Part shown: positions 9,774 to 20,200 of the stretch, one piece after another
Numbering within the stretch: position 1 is the stretch's first letter
How the letters are laid out: each line of letters starts with the position of its first letter
From: Alistipes sp.
Lineage (GTDB): Bacteria; Bacteroidota; Bacteroidia; Bacteroidales; Rikenellaceae
Length of the DNA: 64,000 nucleotides
Reading direction: 5' to 3'
Assembly: GCA_017463615.1 (NCBI GenBank)
Contig: JAFTOU010000014.1
Location: 1-64,000 of the forward strand
Made by a program: the position numbers and the translations under genes
Notes under the pieces: generated by a model
Databases searched by the model: none
The model's input: only the letters and a program-made list of their open reading frames with translations
What the model was told of the DNA's origin: nothing

Positions 9774-10982
9774 ATGCTATACACATTATTTAAGTACCTT
9801 GACAAGGTATACGACCTCCCCGGTACTGGTATGTTCCAGTACATCTCTTTCAGAGGTGCGGTGGCATTTATTCTGGCTATGCTTATAGTCATCTATGTCG
9901 GTCTGCCCGTTATTCGCAAGTTGCAGAAGTTGCAGATTGGCGAGGAGATTCGCGACTTAGGCCTTGAGGGTCAGATGGCAAAGAAGGGCACGCCAACAAT
10001 GGGCGGCATACTTATCCTGCTGGCGATACTTGTGCCGGTGTTGCTTCTGGCGCGATTAGACAATATCTATGTGCTGCTGTTGCTTATCTCTACCGTCTGG
10101 TGTGGCGCTATCGGCTTTTTGGACGACTACATCAAGGTCTTCCGCCACAATAAGGAGGGTCTGAAGGGTAAGTTCAAGGTTGTAGGTCAGATTGGTCTGG
10201 GTATTATCGTGGGCACGGTGATGTGCTTCTCTGAGGATGTTGTTGTTCGCGAGAATACCACGGCGCAGAGCGATGCGGAGCATACCGTTACCATTGAGAG
10301 TTTTGAGGATGTAAAGACCACGCAGACCACAATTCCATTCTTCAAGGAGAACGAGTTTGACTACAGCTGGCTCACGGGTGGTAATCAGACGCTGGCGTGG
10401 GTTGTCTATGTGCTGATGGCTATCCTTATCGTTACGGCGGTATCTAATGCTGCGAACCTTACCGACGGCATTGACGGCCTGCTTACGGGCGTATCTATAC
10501 CTATTGTGGTGGTGCTCGGCGTGTTGGCGTACCTCTCGGGACATATCGTCTACGCCAACTACCTCAACATTATGTTTATCCCCGACAGTGGAGAGCTGCT
10601 GGTCTTTGCCCTTGCGATGATTGGTGCGCTGCTCGGCTTTCTGTGGTACAACTCCTTCCCTGCGCAGATATTTATGGGCGATACTGGCTCGCTAGCCATT
10701 GGTGGTATTATCGCCGTCTTTGCCCTCTGCATCCGCAAGGAGCTGCTGCTGCCGATAATGTGCGGTATCTTTGTCGTGGAGGCTCTGTCGGTAATCATCC
10801 AGCGCCGCTACTTCGCCTATACCAAGCGTAAGTATGGCGAGGGTCGTCGCATATTCCTTATGTCCCCTATCCACCACCACTTCCAGAAGCAGAATATCCC
10901 TGAGAGCAAGATTACTATGCGATTTATCATCATCTCGCTCCTGCTGGCTGCTGTAAGTCTTGTAACCCTCAAAATCAGATAG
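9774..10982 (+). CDS. mraY: Phospho-N-acetylmuramoyl-pentapeptide transferase
   Basis: MraY transfers phospho-MurNAc-pentapeptide to undecaprenyl phosphate, making lipid I in the inner membrane. The 402-residue polytopic protein contains KKGTPTMGG, FLDDYIK, NAANLTDGIDGL and the C-terminal MSPIHHHF stretch, all family signatures. It is longer than the roughly 360 residues of E. coli MraY because of a hydrophilic insert of about 50 residues between membrane segments (near residues 155-205), a feature I associate with Bacteroidota homologues. murD follows after two bases. Confidence 0.96.
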   Translation: MLYTLFKYLDKVYDLPGTGMFQYISFRGAVAFILAMLIVIYVGLPVIRKLQKLQIGEEIRDLGLEGQMAKKGTPTMGGILILLAILVPVLLLARLDNIYVLLLLISTVWCGAIGFLDDYIKVFRHNKEGLKGKFKVVGQIGLGIIVGTVMCFSEDVVVRENTTAQSDAEHTVTIESFEDVKTTQTTIPFFKENEFDYSWLTGGNQTLAWVVYVLMAILIVTAVSNAANLTDGIDGLLTGVSIPIVVVLGVLAYLSGHIVYANYLNIMFIPDSGELLVFALAMIGALLGFLWYNSFPAQIFMGDTGSLAIGGIIAVFALCIRKELLLPIMCGIFVVEALSVIIQRRYFAYTKRKYGEGRRIFLMSPIHHHFQKQNIPESKITMRFIIISLLLAAVSLVTLKIR

Positions 10983-10984
10983 TT

Positions 10985-12340
10985 ATGGCAAAGCGTATAG
11001 TTGTCCTCGGAGGAGGCATTAGCGGATATGGCAGCGCAATACTTGCAAAGAAGCAGGGGTTAGAGGTCTTTCTCTCGGATGCAGGGACCATCTCACCACT
11101 CTACCGTCAGCGCCTTGAGCAGTGGGGTGTGGAGTATGAGCAGGGCGGACACACCATGGAGCGCATCCTTGCCGCTACGGAGGTTATCAAGTCGCCCGGT
11201 ATTCCAGATACAGCACCCGTCGTTGTGGCTATCCGCGAGCGAGGCATACCTGTAATCTCGGAGATGGAGTTCGCCTGCAGATATATGGGCTCTGCGCGCA
11301 CTATCTGCATCACGGGCAGCAATGGCAAGACAACAACTACATCGCTGATTTTCAAGATATTATCCGATGCGGGTTACAATGTCTCCTTGGGCGGAAATAT
11401 CGGCGAGAGTTTTGCCTACAGCGTGGCTACGGGGAGCTACGACTGGTATGTGCTGGAGCTGAGCAGCTTCCAGTTAGACGGTATGTTTGACTTCCGCGCC
11501 AATATCGCGGTGCTGATGAACATCACCCCCGACCATCTGGACCGCTACGGCTACTGCTTCCAGAACTATGTGGATAGCAAGATGCGCATCGTCCAGAATC
11601 AGAAGAGCAACGACTACTTCATCTACTCCGCCGATGACGAGGTTATCGTCCGCGAGTTAGATAAGCATCCACTCCGCTCGCGCGAGCTGCCATTTATGGC
11701 GCACTCGGCAGTGGCAAGTGGTGCTGGCGACGCCTTCCTTGCGGGTGGCAGCTTTACCGCTCGCGTGGGGGATAGCAGCGTGGAGATAGCGACCGACAAG
11801 ATGCAGATTAAGGGTCTGCACAACGCCTACGACGCCATGGCAGCGGCATTGGCAGCCCTTGCCGCAGGTGTTGAGGGCAGTCAGGTGGCAGAGTCTATAT
11901 ACAACTTCTCGCCCGTGGAGCACCGCCTTGAGCCAGTGGCAGAGGTGGGTGGTGTGCTCTACATCAACGACTCCAAGGCTACAAATGTAGACTCTGTATG
12001 GTATGCCCTTGAGAGTATGACCCGCCCGGTAGTTTGGATTGCTGGCGGTACGGACAAGGGCAACGACTACACCCCACTCAAGGAGTTTGCTGCCGAGAAG
12101 GTGCATACCCTCGTATGTATGGGATTGGACAACGACAAGCTGATGCGCGAGTTCAAGGATATCGTTCCGAATATCATCTCCACAGATAGCCTTGAGGCGG
12201 CTATGGAGGCAGCTCGCGGAGCTGCAAAGGCGGGCGATGCGGTGCTACTCTCCCCTGCCTGCGCAAGTTTTGACCTCTTTAAGAACTACTGCCAGCGCGG
12301 AGAGCTATTCAAGGCGTGGGTGGTAGAGAATGTGAAGTAA
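10985..12340 (+). CDS. murD: UDP-N-acetylmuramoyl-L-alanine--D-glutamate ligase
   Basis: MurD adds D-glutamate to UDP-MurNAc-L-alanine. The 451-residue protein begins with a nucleotide-binding VVLGGGISGYG motif, carries the ATP-binding GSNGKTTTTS loop near residue 114, MNITPDHLDRY, and a VEHRLEPV segment that starts the C-terminal domain. Near the C-terminus, LLSPACASFDLF is the family signature. It is closely packed between mraY and ftsW and is expressed as part of the dcw transcript. Confidence 0.96.
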   Translation: MAKRIVVLGGGISGYGSAILAKKQGLEVFLSDAGTISPLYRQRLEQWGVEYEQGGHTMERILAATEVIKSPGIPDTAPVVVAIRERGIPVISEMEFACRYMGSARTICITGSNGKTTTTSLIFKILSDAGYNVSLGGNIGESFAYSVATGSYDWYVLELSSFQLDGMFDFRANIAVLMNITPDHLDRYGYCFQNYVDSKMRIVQNQKSNDYFIYSADDEVIVRELDKHPLRSRELPFMAHSAVASGAGDAFLAGGSFTARVGDSSVEIATDKMQIKGLHNAYDAMAAALAALAAGVEGSQVAESIYNFSPVEHRLEPVAEVGGVLYINDSKATNVDSVWYALESMTRPVVWIAGGTDKGNDYTPLKEFAAEKVHTLVCMGLDNDKLMREFKDIVPNIISTDSLEAAMEAARGAAKAGDAVLLSPACASFDLFKNYCQRGELFKAWVVENVK

Positions 12341-12358
12341 TAGGAGTTGAAGTAAAAT

Positions 12359-13633
12359 ATGGAAGATAATAGAAGCTCTGTGCCCTCGATACTCTCCAAG
12401 GTGAGTATCTTCAATGGCGACAAGGTGTTGATGGTAATAGTTCCGATACTCTTTGTCATCTCTGCCCTGACGGTCTACTCCTCGGTGGCAAAGATGGGCT
12501 ATGCCCACATGGGAACGGAGACAAATGCCATATTTACCAAGCACCTGATAGTAATCTTCGTCTCGGTGGTAACGCTGCTCTGCTGCTACTTTATGGGCGC
12601 CAAGTTCCTCTACCGCATAGCCCCATGGGCGTATGGAGCCTGCTGGTTCTTCACCTTGGGTGTCTACTTCTGGGGTGCAAATACCAACGATGCAGCGCGC
12701 TGGTACGACTTCGGCTTCTCCGTACAGCCGTCGGAGCTGCTCAAGGTGGCTACCATACTTATGCTCGCGCGCGTGCTGGACGATGCGCAGGCAACCATAG
12801 GCAACCAGCAGCTTATCCCCTCGCTCAACCCGTGGCGGTGGGACAAGAAGGGGCGCAAGAGTCAGCTATCCATACTCTGGGAGGGGTCGGTGAAGATTCT
12901 GCTCCCGATAGTAGCCTCTACCGCCGTGATTATCAAGGCGCACAACTCCACAGCGCTGCTGGTCTTCGGCATCGGCTTTGTAATGCTCTTCATAGCACGG
13001 GCAAAGAAGATGGAGCTGGCGAAGTTCCTGCTGCTCGTAATCGCCGCAGGGGCGCTCTACTTCGCCGCAGGAGGTGGTCGTAGCCATACGGCAACAAGTC
13101 GTATATCCAACTTCGTAAACTCCTGGACAACACCTGCCGACACTACAGCCACACGCCCTCTTTCAGATGTGGACTACGCGATGATTGCCATCTACGACGG
13201 TGGTGTGGTTGGCGTAGGTGCTGGACACTCGGTGATGCGTGCGAAGATTACCCACCCCGAGAGCGACTATATCTTCTCATTCTTCGTAGAGGAGTACGGC
13301 ATAGTTATGGGTATGATTCTGATAATCCTCTACGCCTGGATATTCGCCCGCGCGCTACATATCTTCCGCAGCAGCCGCTGGTTCTTCGGGGGTATGCTTG
13401 CCCTGGGACTGGCGCTGATGATTACCGTGCAGGCGCTGCTCCACTTTATGGTCTCCACAAACCTATTTATGGAGACGGGACAGAACCTGCCACTTATCTC
13501 CCACGGCGGAACATCTATGGTCTGCACCGCCGCAGCATTAGGCCTGATACTGAGCATCAGCCGCCAGATAAATAATAGAACCCTTGAGCCTCCGCAGGGC
13601 ATTGCAACAATGACCCCCAAGGAGGATGAATAG
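12359..13633 (+). CDS. ftsW: Septal peptidoglycan polymerase (SEDS family)
   Basis: FtsW polymerises lipid II at the septum together with FtsI. The 424-residue polytopic protein has about ten membrane segments, the WARWYD-like segment DAARWYDFG and the FSVQPSELLK motif in the middle, and the C-terminal ETGQNLPLISHGGTS signature of FtsW/RodA proteins. It is assigned to FtsW rather than RodA because of its dcw position. In most Bacteroidales maps I know, murG and murC come next; here an S4-domain gene follows after six bases and the cluster stops. Confidence 0.93.
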   Translation: MEDNRSSVPSILSKVSIFNGDKVLMVIVPILFVISALTVYSSVAKMGYAHMGTETNAIFTKHLIVIFVSVVTLLCCYFMGAKFLYRIAPWAYGACWFFTLGVYFWGANTNDAARWYDFGFSVQPSELLKVATILMLARVLDDAQATIGNQQLIPSLNPWRWDKKGRKSQLSILWEGSVKILLPIVASTAVIIKAHNSTALLVFGIGFVMLFIARAKKMELAKFLLLVIAAGALYFAAGGGRSHTATSRISNFVNSWTTPADTTATRPLSDVDYAMIAIYDGGVVGVGAGHSVMRAKITHPESDYIFSFFVEEYGIVMGMILIILYAWIFARALHIFRSSRWFFGGMLALGLALMITVQALLHFMVSTNLFMETGQNLPLISHGGTSMVCTAAALGLILSISRQINNRTLEPPQGIATMTPKEDE

Positions 13634-13639
13634 AATAGT

Positions 13640-14044
13640 ATGGATGTAAGATTGGATAAATACCTGTGGGCAGTGCGTATCTTCAAGACACGCAGCGACG
13701 CCGCCGACGCCATTCGTAACAATAAGGTTACCGTAAATGGCAGCTACGCCAAACCCTCGCGCGAGGCTAAGATTGGCGATAAAATAGAGGTCAAACGAGG
13801 ACTTATAACCTACTCATACCTCATTACCGAACTGGTCGCTAACCGCCAACCAGCTAAAAATGTGACACTCTACTGCCAAAATATCACCCCGCAAAGCGAA
13901 CTGGATAAACTAAATGTCCCTCGCGAAACTATCTTCGTCTTCCGCGAACGAGGCACCGGCCGCCCAACCAAAAAAGAACGCCGCGAAATCGACGCCGTCA
14001 TGGACGAAATGTTCCTTGATGACTGGGACGACGACGAGTTTTAG
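13640..14044 (+). CDS. hslR: S4-domain RNA-binding protein (Hsp15/HslR family)
   Basis: The 134-residue protein starts with an S4 RNA-binding fold, MDVRLDKYLWAVRIFKTRSDA through NKVTVNGSYAKPSREAKIGD, typical of Hsp15, which in E. coli binds 50S subunits carrying a stalled nascent chain and helps recycle them. The C-terminal third is acidic and ends DDWDDDEF. Codon use shifts mildly towards AT in the second half. It ends the long plus-strand operon and is immediately followed by a structured repeat. Confidence 0.85.
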   Translation: MDVRLDKYLWAVRIFKTRSDAADAIRNNKVTVNGSYAKPSREAKIGDKIEVKRGLITYSYLITELVANRQPAKNVTLYCQNITPQSELDKLNVPRETIFVFRERGTGRPTKKERREIDAVMDEMFLDDWDDDEF

Positions 14045-14390
14045 GCGATTAAGCACCTTCGTAAGATAACACCACTCCTCCCAAAAAACTTTTGGAGAAA
14101 CATCGTTTCTCTTCCATTCGCCGCGGAAATAGGCGTTGTCTACGACAATACAAAAACAGCTACAGCACATCACTTTCAAGCCAGCTTGAGTGAGTGATGT
14201 AGCTATTTTTAGTATCCTGCGGATACCAGCCTCTTTCCGAATAAAATCAAAAATCTGTCGCGCAGCGACACCTCTGAAAAGCCAACCGACGCTGCGGAGC
14301 GAGAGCAGAGACTGCTTGCAGACTATGCCGAGCCGCGAGGAGGAAGGGTCGCCGTAGGCGAGCCAATAGCCAACAGCCAGCACAGCTAAT
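14045..14390 (+). repeat. Cloverleaf-like intergenic repeat, copy A (after hslR)
   Basis: A hairpin GAGAAAC-ATC-GTTTCTC (14095-14111) leads into a closing stem GGAAATAGGC (14125-14134) pairing with GCCTCTTTCC (14229-14238). Inside are three arms: TTGTC-TAC-GACAA (14136-14148), a long central arm from AGCTAC to GTAGCT (14158-14204) with a CAAGC/GCTTG tip, and GTATCC-TGC-GGATAC (14212-14226). The same fold with different stem bases follows rpoD, sppA and bglX. The end of this region (14361-14378) carries the AGCCAATAGCCAACAGCC tract. No gene is seen in the gap. Confidence 0.75.
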
Positions 14391-14401
14391 TTTCTCTATT
14401 A

Positions 14402-14433
14402 TTTGTTTTTTTAGGATATTTTACTTAACTTTG
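14402..14433 (+). promoter_or_regulatory. Promoter of mtlD
   Basis: TTTG at 14402-14405 and TAACTTTG at 14426-14433 are separated by 20 bases, an exact match to the Bacteroidota primary-sigma promoter layout. The mtlD ATG follows 42 bases after the -7 box. Confidence 0.75.
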
Positions 14434-14475
14434 TGAGTTAGCGAATAATTTATCCCAAAAAAATATAAAGAAATT

Positions 14476-15633
14476 ATGAAAAAAGCTATTCAATTCGGTG
14501 CTGGCAACATTGGTCGCGGATTTATCGGCGCAGTGTTGGAACAGGCGGGCTATCACGTGGTTTTTGCCGATGTGAATGCCACTGTAATTGACAAGATTAA
14601 CGAGGACAAGTGCTACACCGTACATGTTATGGATGTAGAGTGCGTGGAGCAGAAGATTACAAACATCTCGGGCGTAAACTCCACTACCGACGCTGTGATT
14701 GACCAGATTGTCGGCGCACAGATTATCACCACCGCTGTAGGTGTTGTTATCCTGCCTCGTATTGCCCCAGCGATTGCTAAGGGTATTGCCGCTCGTCGCG
14801 CTGCAGGCGTGGAGGAGCCACTCAACATCATCGCGTGCGAGAACGCTGTACGCGCATCGTCGCAGCTCAAGGAGCATGTCCTCGCGCTGCTGGAGGGTGA
14901 GGATAAGGAGTACTGCACAAAGTGGGTAGGCTTCCCAGACTGTTCGGTAGACCGCATCGTGCCACCAGTGCGCAGCGAGAACCCTATTGATGTTGTTGTA
15001 GAGGCATTCTACGAGTGGAATGTAGAGCAGGCATCTTTCGTGGGTGAGGTTCCACAGATTGCAGGTATGAACCTTGCCGATAACCTTCTGGCTTATGTTG
15101 AGCGCAAGCTCTTCACCCTCAACACCGGTCACGCTATTACCGCCTACACCGGCTGTATGAAGGGTCTGAAGACCATTGACCAGAGCATTGCTGACCCTCA
15201 GATTTACCAGATTGTCAAGGCTGCTATGCAGCAGAGCGGTCTGGGTCTTGTGGCAAAGCACGGCTTTGACAAGGAGGCTCACTTTAAGTATATTGACAAG
15301 ATTATCAGCCGCTTCAAGAACCCTTACCTCAAGGACGATGTTACCCGTGTGGGTCGTGAGCCACTGCGTAAGCTCTCGGCAGCTGACCGCCTTATCAACC
15401 CAACCCTTACCGCACAGGGTGCTGGCGTAGAGACTCCAGACCTGCTGCTCGGTATCGGTGCGGCACTCCACTACAACAACCCTGAGGACCCTCAGAGCGT
15501 AACTATGCAGGCTCGCATCGCAGAGCTCGGTCTCAAGGCTGCCGTAGCAGAGTTCGCATCTCTGGAGGCTGACGCTCCAATCCTTGACCAGATTGTCGCA
15601 GCTTATGCCGAGGTAGAGAAGCGCCTCAACTAA
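14476..15633 (+). CDS. mtlD: Mannitol-1-phosphate 5-dehydrogenase
   Basis: The enzyme interconverts mannitol 1-phosphate and fructose 6-phosphate with NAD(H). The 385-residue protein opens with the dinucleotide-binding motif KKAIQFGAGNIGRGFIG and keeps the long-chain polyol dehydrogenase core, including a central KLFTLNTGHA segment near residue 210 with the conserved lysine and histidine region. No mannitol PTS gene is nearby. Instead an organophosphate:phosphate antiporter gene follows after 25 bases, so the pair may import and use a hexitol or hexose phosphate. Codon use is strongly biased to C/G-ending codons, suggesting high expression. Confidence 0.93.
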   Translation: MKKAIQFGAGNIGRGFIGAVLEQAGYHVVFADVNATVIDKINEDKCYTVHVMDVECVEQKITNISGVNSTTDAVIDQIVGAQIITTAVGVVILPRIAPAIAKGIAARRAAGVEEPLNIIACENAVRASSQLKEHVLALLEGEDKEYCTKWVGFPDCSVDRIVPPVRSENPIDVVVEAFYEWNVEQASFVGEVPQIAGMNLADNLLAYVERKLFTLNTGHAITAYTGCMKGLKTIDQSIADPQIYQIVKAAMQQSGLGLVAKHGFDKEAHFKYIDKIISRFKNPYLKDDVTRVGREPLRKLSAADRLINPTLTAQGAGVETPDLLLGIGAALHYNNPEDPQSVTMQARIAELGLKAAVAEFASLEADAPILDQIVAAYAEVEKRLN

Positions 15634-15658
15634 TTGTTCACTAAAAACCTAACATAAA

Positions 15659-17101
15659 ATGACAGCAGAACAGCAAAAAAAGTTTAAGTATTGGCAGTGG
15701 AGAACCATTGCTGGTACAATGATTGGCTACATCTTCTTCTACCTGATTCGCAAGAACTTCTCGTTTGCGATGCCAGGTCTTACAGCCGATTTGGGTATTA
15801 CCAAGGCTACATTGGGAGGTGTGCTCTCAGCAGCAGGTTTCCTCTATGGCCTCTCTAAGCTGCTCAACGGTATGCTCGCAGACCGCATCAATGGTCGCTG
15901 GCACATGGTTACAGGTCTGGCAGTAAGTACTGCAACCGCATTTATTATCGGTTATGGTGCCGAGATTATCACAGCACTCACAGGTGTGCCCGAGGGCTCT
16001 ACTCCAGAGTTCGTGGGTAAGTTTACAATCCTGCTCTCAGCACTCTGGATTGTGAATAACATCTTCCAGGGCTGCGGTTTCCCTCCATGCTCTCGTCTGA
16101 TACCTCGTTGGGTGCCTGCAAATGAGCTCTCAACAAAGATGTCTATCTGGAACACCTCGCACTCTATCGGTGCAGGTCTTGCAGGTGTACTCTGCGGTGT
16201 GGTAATTATGTCTACCATGGGTACAGATATGTCTGGCAACCCAGAGATTGTTAATATGATTGCCGCTAACCTCAACGAGTCTCCAGAGAGCGCCGAGGTT
16301 ATCGCTAAGGCTCAGCACTATGGCGCATGGAAGTGGGCATTTATCATCCCTGGTATCATCGCTGCTATAGGCGTATTTGTTACAATGGCCATCCTGCGCG
16401 ATACTCCAAAGAGCGTAGGTCTTCCAGAGCTTGAGGATGGCAGCAAGAAGGGCGACGAGCCTCAGGAGAGCCAGGCAGAGATCTCTGCATTTATCCGCAA
16501 GCATGTATGGCAGAACCCTGTTATCTGGGCTCTTGCTCTTGCAGACTTCTTCGTATACATCATCCGCTTCGCAGTCCTTGACTGGGGTCCAACATTCCTC
16601 CAGGAGCACTGCGGTATGACTCCAGGCTGGGCAGCATCTACAGTTATTATCTTTGAGCTCTTCGGTGTTGTGGGTATGCTCGCAGCAGGTTGGATCTCTG
16701 ATAAGGTATTCGGCGGTCGCGCAACTCGTACCTGCCTGTTCTGTATGCTCGGTGCTCTGCTCTCTATCGCTGGCTTTATCGCCCTGCAGACCTCTGGCGC
16801 AGATGCTGTAGTACTCCTCTTCGTACTCGCTCTGGCTGGTATGTTCATCTATGGTCCTCAGGCGCTTATCGGTGTTATCGCCTCTAACCACGCAACTCGC
16901 AAGGCTTCTGCTACCGCTAACGGTATCATCGGCTTTGTAAGCTATGTCAGCGTTCTGGTTTCAGGCTGGGGCTTCGGTCTTATCGCCGACTCTAAGTACG
17001 GCTGGCACGGCGTATTCGTGGCTATGGTCGTTATGGCTATCATCGGCGCTCTTATCTTCGTTCCAATGTGGAAGATGAAGCGCGACGCTTACGAGGAGTA
17101 G
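15659..17101 (+). CDS. Organophosphate:phosphate antiporter family MFS transporter (GlpT/UhpC-like)
   Basis: The 480-residue membrane protein has the twelve-helix pattern of the major facilitator superfamily. The N-terminus (YIFFYLIRKNFSFAMP, then GLSKLLNGMLADR) and the CGFPPCSRLIPRW segment place it with the OPA family, which exchanges glycerol-3-phosphate or hexose phosphates for inorganic phosphate across the inner membrane. The exact substrate cannot be read from sequence. The gene is paired with mtlD and closed by an intrinsic terminator, so the two form a discrete two-gene unit. A sensor role, as for UhpC, is less likely because no uhpAB genes are present. Confidence 0.85.
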   Translation: MTAEQQKKFKYWQWRTIAGTMIGYIFFYLIRKNFSFAMPGLTADLGITKATLGGVLSAAGFLYGLSKLLNGMLADRINGRWHMVTGLAVSTATAFIIGYGAEIITALTGVPEGSTPEFVGKFTILLSALWIVNNIFQGCGFPPCSRLIPRWVPANELSTKMSIWNTSHSIGAGLAGVLCGVVIMSTMGTDMSGNPEIVNMIAANLNESPESAEVIAKAQHYGAWKWAFIIPGIIAAIGVFVTMAILRDTPKSVGLPELEDGSKKGDEPQESQAEISAFIRKHVWQNPVIWALALADFFVYIIRFAVLDWGPTFLQEHCGMTPGWAASTVIIFELFGVVGMLAAGWISDKVFGGRATRTCLFCMLGALLSIAGFIALQTSGADAVVLLFVLALAGMFIYGPQALIGVIASNHATRKASATANGIIGFVSYVSVLVSGWGFGLIADSKYGWHGVFVAMVVMAIIGALIFVPMWKMKRDAYEE

Positions 17102-17121
17102 AAATTCCTTAAATAGCTGAG

Positions 17122-17149
17122 GGAGGGCAATTTAAGCCCTCCTTTTTTT
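17122..17149 (+). terminator. Intrinsic terminator of mtlD-transporter operon
   Basis: GGAGGGC (17122-17128), a seven-base loop, GCCCTCC (17136-17142) and seven T form a strong rho-independent terminator. Confidence 0.9.
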
Positions 17150-17177
17150 GTTCTATAGCAAATAATTACTAACTTTG
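17147..17177 (+). promoter_or_regulatory. Promoter of the secreted four-module gene
   Basis: TTTG at 17147-17150 and TAACTTTG at 17170-17177 are 19 bases apart. The -33 box overlaps the T-run of the preceding terminator. The ATG follows at 17204. Confidence 0.7.
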
Positions 17178-17203
17178 TTATGTAATCCCTAATCCGTACC
17201 GCT

Positions 17204-20200
17204 ATGAAACGACTCGCACTTCTGATTCTCACCACACTATTCGGCATAAATCTTTCGCTGGCGCAGGAGCGACACTACTCTTTTCGCTACATCGGCACAG
17301 CATACAAGACTCAAAGTGGCGGAACAACGACAATGACGGACAAAAGCTCGTCGTGCAAGTTGCCAAGCAACTTTACTGCCAGCTTCCTGCCCGACCACAA
17401 GACCGTATGGCTCTATGGCAGCGGCATAAACGAGAAGCTCACCGGATCGGGAAAGCTCTCCTCGGGCGGCTATGACTTCTCCTCGGGTGCAAGTTGGGAT
17501 GAGATATTGGGTATGATGGCGGCAGTAGATCTGCCTACCTCCTCCTATACGCTATTTACACCGGGCGACTACAGCAAAATAATGGTCACCTCTTTTGAGA
17601 TTAACAGCTCCAATAGCGACTACTACCGCACCCGCTTTGACTACTACAATCGTGTTGCTACGGTCTCAGCTCCACACAACAGCAAGCGCATAGAGGCGGA
17701 ACGCAAGGAGGCGGAGCAAAAGGCGCGTAGCGAGCAGTTCCAGCGGGAGAGTGCCGAGCGCGAAGCAAGGGAGAGTGCTGCGATGGAGGCTCACGACAGG
17801 GCTCTCAAGAACTCTATAGGCAAGCCGTTCCCAATGGCGTACTTCGTTGATTCTCACGGAAATAGAGTAAACAGCTCCTACTTCAAGCGCGGCAAGAAGA
17901 TGCTGGTTGTAACATACAAACCAGGATGCAAACCTAACCTGCTACTCAAGGAGTTACTCAAGGGTTATCCCGAGATTGCATCGCAGGTGCTACATATATA
18001 CCGTGCTGAGTGGAGATACAGCGAGCATCAATTTGACACAAGCGCACCGCTCAGAACGGACCGCATCTATTATAACCCAAGTGAGGAGAACAACCGCAAC
18101 TGGATTTATGCCGGCACCTACCCTTGCATCATCCTGCTTGACGAGTGGGGCAATGTGCTGAGCTACAAGTTTGGCTACAGCAGGGAGGAGGATATGGGCT
18201 ATATGATGCGCATTATCAACCAGTTACGCGGAAGAGATAGCAGCGGTGCTCCATATCAGATTGGCGACTACTACTCTGACGGCAAAACCGAGGGCATAGT
18301 ATTTGAGGTATACAACAACGGCTACAGCGGCAAGATTGTAAGCCTCAAGCATTCAGACAATATTAAACGCTGGAGAGAGAGGGGCTTGCTTGATATCGGC
18401 AAGAGCTTCGGCGTAACTGACGGCAGAGATATTATGTACTACAGAGAGGTGGCTGAAAGTGTCACCGAGGACGACGCCTTTGGTTGGTGTTATCGTCTTG
18501 GTAAGGACTGGTATCTGCCGACCATTGACGAGCTGAAGGCTATATACAAGAACAAGTCTATCATTGAGCCTAAGCTCATACACAAACTTGAGCGTTACTG
18601 GTCCTGCACCGAGCAGAGTGCCGAAAAGGCATACTATATAGAGAAGGGCAGCGGCGTTGTATTTGCCAGCGAGAAGTACTATGGTTGCCGTATTCGTGCC
18701 GTAAAGTGTTTCGGCAATGTTCCTCGCAAAGAGCAGAAGTCCACCTCTGCGCCATACAAGGTTGGTGACTTCTACAACGAGAATGGTAAGTGCGGCGTGG
18801 TCTTTGAGGTAAACGCCGACGGCACAAGTGGCAAGATTTCAACTATTAAACCTCTACCATCCCGCCTACGCTGGGCATCAGACGAGGATGAGGCCTCTCG
18901 CATCGTAGGCGCAAACAGCACAACAGATGGCGCTTACAATATGGCAGCTGTGCAGCGCATACCTAATTGGCAGAGTAAGTATCCACTCTTTGAAACCTGC
19001 GCAAATTTGGGCAAGGGGTGGTATATCCCGGCAATCAATGAGGTAACAGCTATCTATGAAAGTCGCCACAATGGAGCTGTTCCTATTAGCAATGCGATAA
19101 TATGGAGCTCTACTGAGAGTTACAACTATAAAATTTATGCAAATGCCATTGATTTTTATAATGGAAGAAATAATAGCACCGAAAAGGATGTTTCAAATTG
19201 TGCTTATGCCGTCACAACCTTTGGAGATATAGAGTCTAAATCGACCCCGGCTATCACCCACAAGCCAACCTCTGCCCCATACAAGGTTGGTAGTCTCTAC
19301 AACGAGGATGGCAAACAGGGCGTTGTAATTGAGGTGTGGGACAATGGCTGCAGTGGTAAGATTATAAGCCTTACAGAGTCTTTAATGCCGTGGTCTGAGG
19401 CCAAAGAGAGCTGCAAGGCGCTGGGCGAGGGGTGGTATCTCCCCTCTGCAGAGGAGCTAAGGCTACTATCATACGACAAATCGGATTATGAGGCGATAAG
19501 TGAGGCTCTGAAGCAGCATGGCTCTCCACTTAGTACAAAGTCTAACTACTGGAGCTCAACAGCTACTGGAGAGACCATTCACCGCGTCTACCCTACAGCA
19601 TATACTATTAAAATAGGTGGGAAGTGCTCACAAGAGCCTACCTGCAATGGCTATTACATCCGCGCCATGGCGACCTTTGGCACTACTCCGCGCCCGACCA
19701 CCACGCTTATTCGCCCGAAGACCTCCGCGCCATACAATGTTGGCGACTACTACAACGACGGTGTAAAGGACGGCATTGTATTTGAAGCTACCGCGGGCGG
19801 TTTCCAGGGCAAGATTGTGAGTATCAACGAGTCTATGAGCAAGATTTGTTGGGCAAAAGATTGGTACACATACTATGGTGCAAAGAGCAAGACCGATGGC
19901 GCTTATAATATGAAGGTAATAAAGTCGGCGACTAACAATTTGGAGGACTTACCTGCCTTTAAGTGGTGTGCCGACTTGGGCGAGGAGTGGTATCTGCCGT
20001 CGGCAAAGGAGCTGCAGGCTATCTACAAGTGTCGTAAGATTGTCAATAAAAATAGTTCGCACTGGTCATCCACAGAGAGCAAGATGGCTGATAAGTCCTA
20101 CAAAGAGTACTCCGACTACGATAGAAGACCTGGTGCTTTTTCAGTCTATAAGGATGAGGGCAAGGTCAATAGTATTGCAAAGCTACGAAATCATCGCAAC

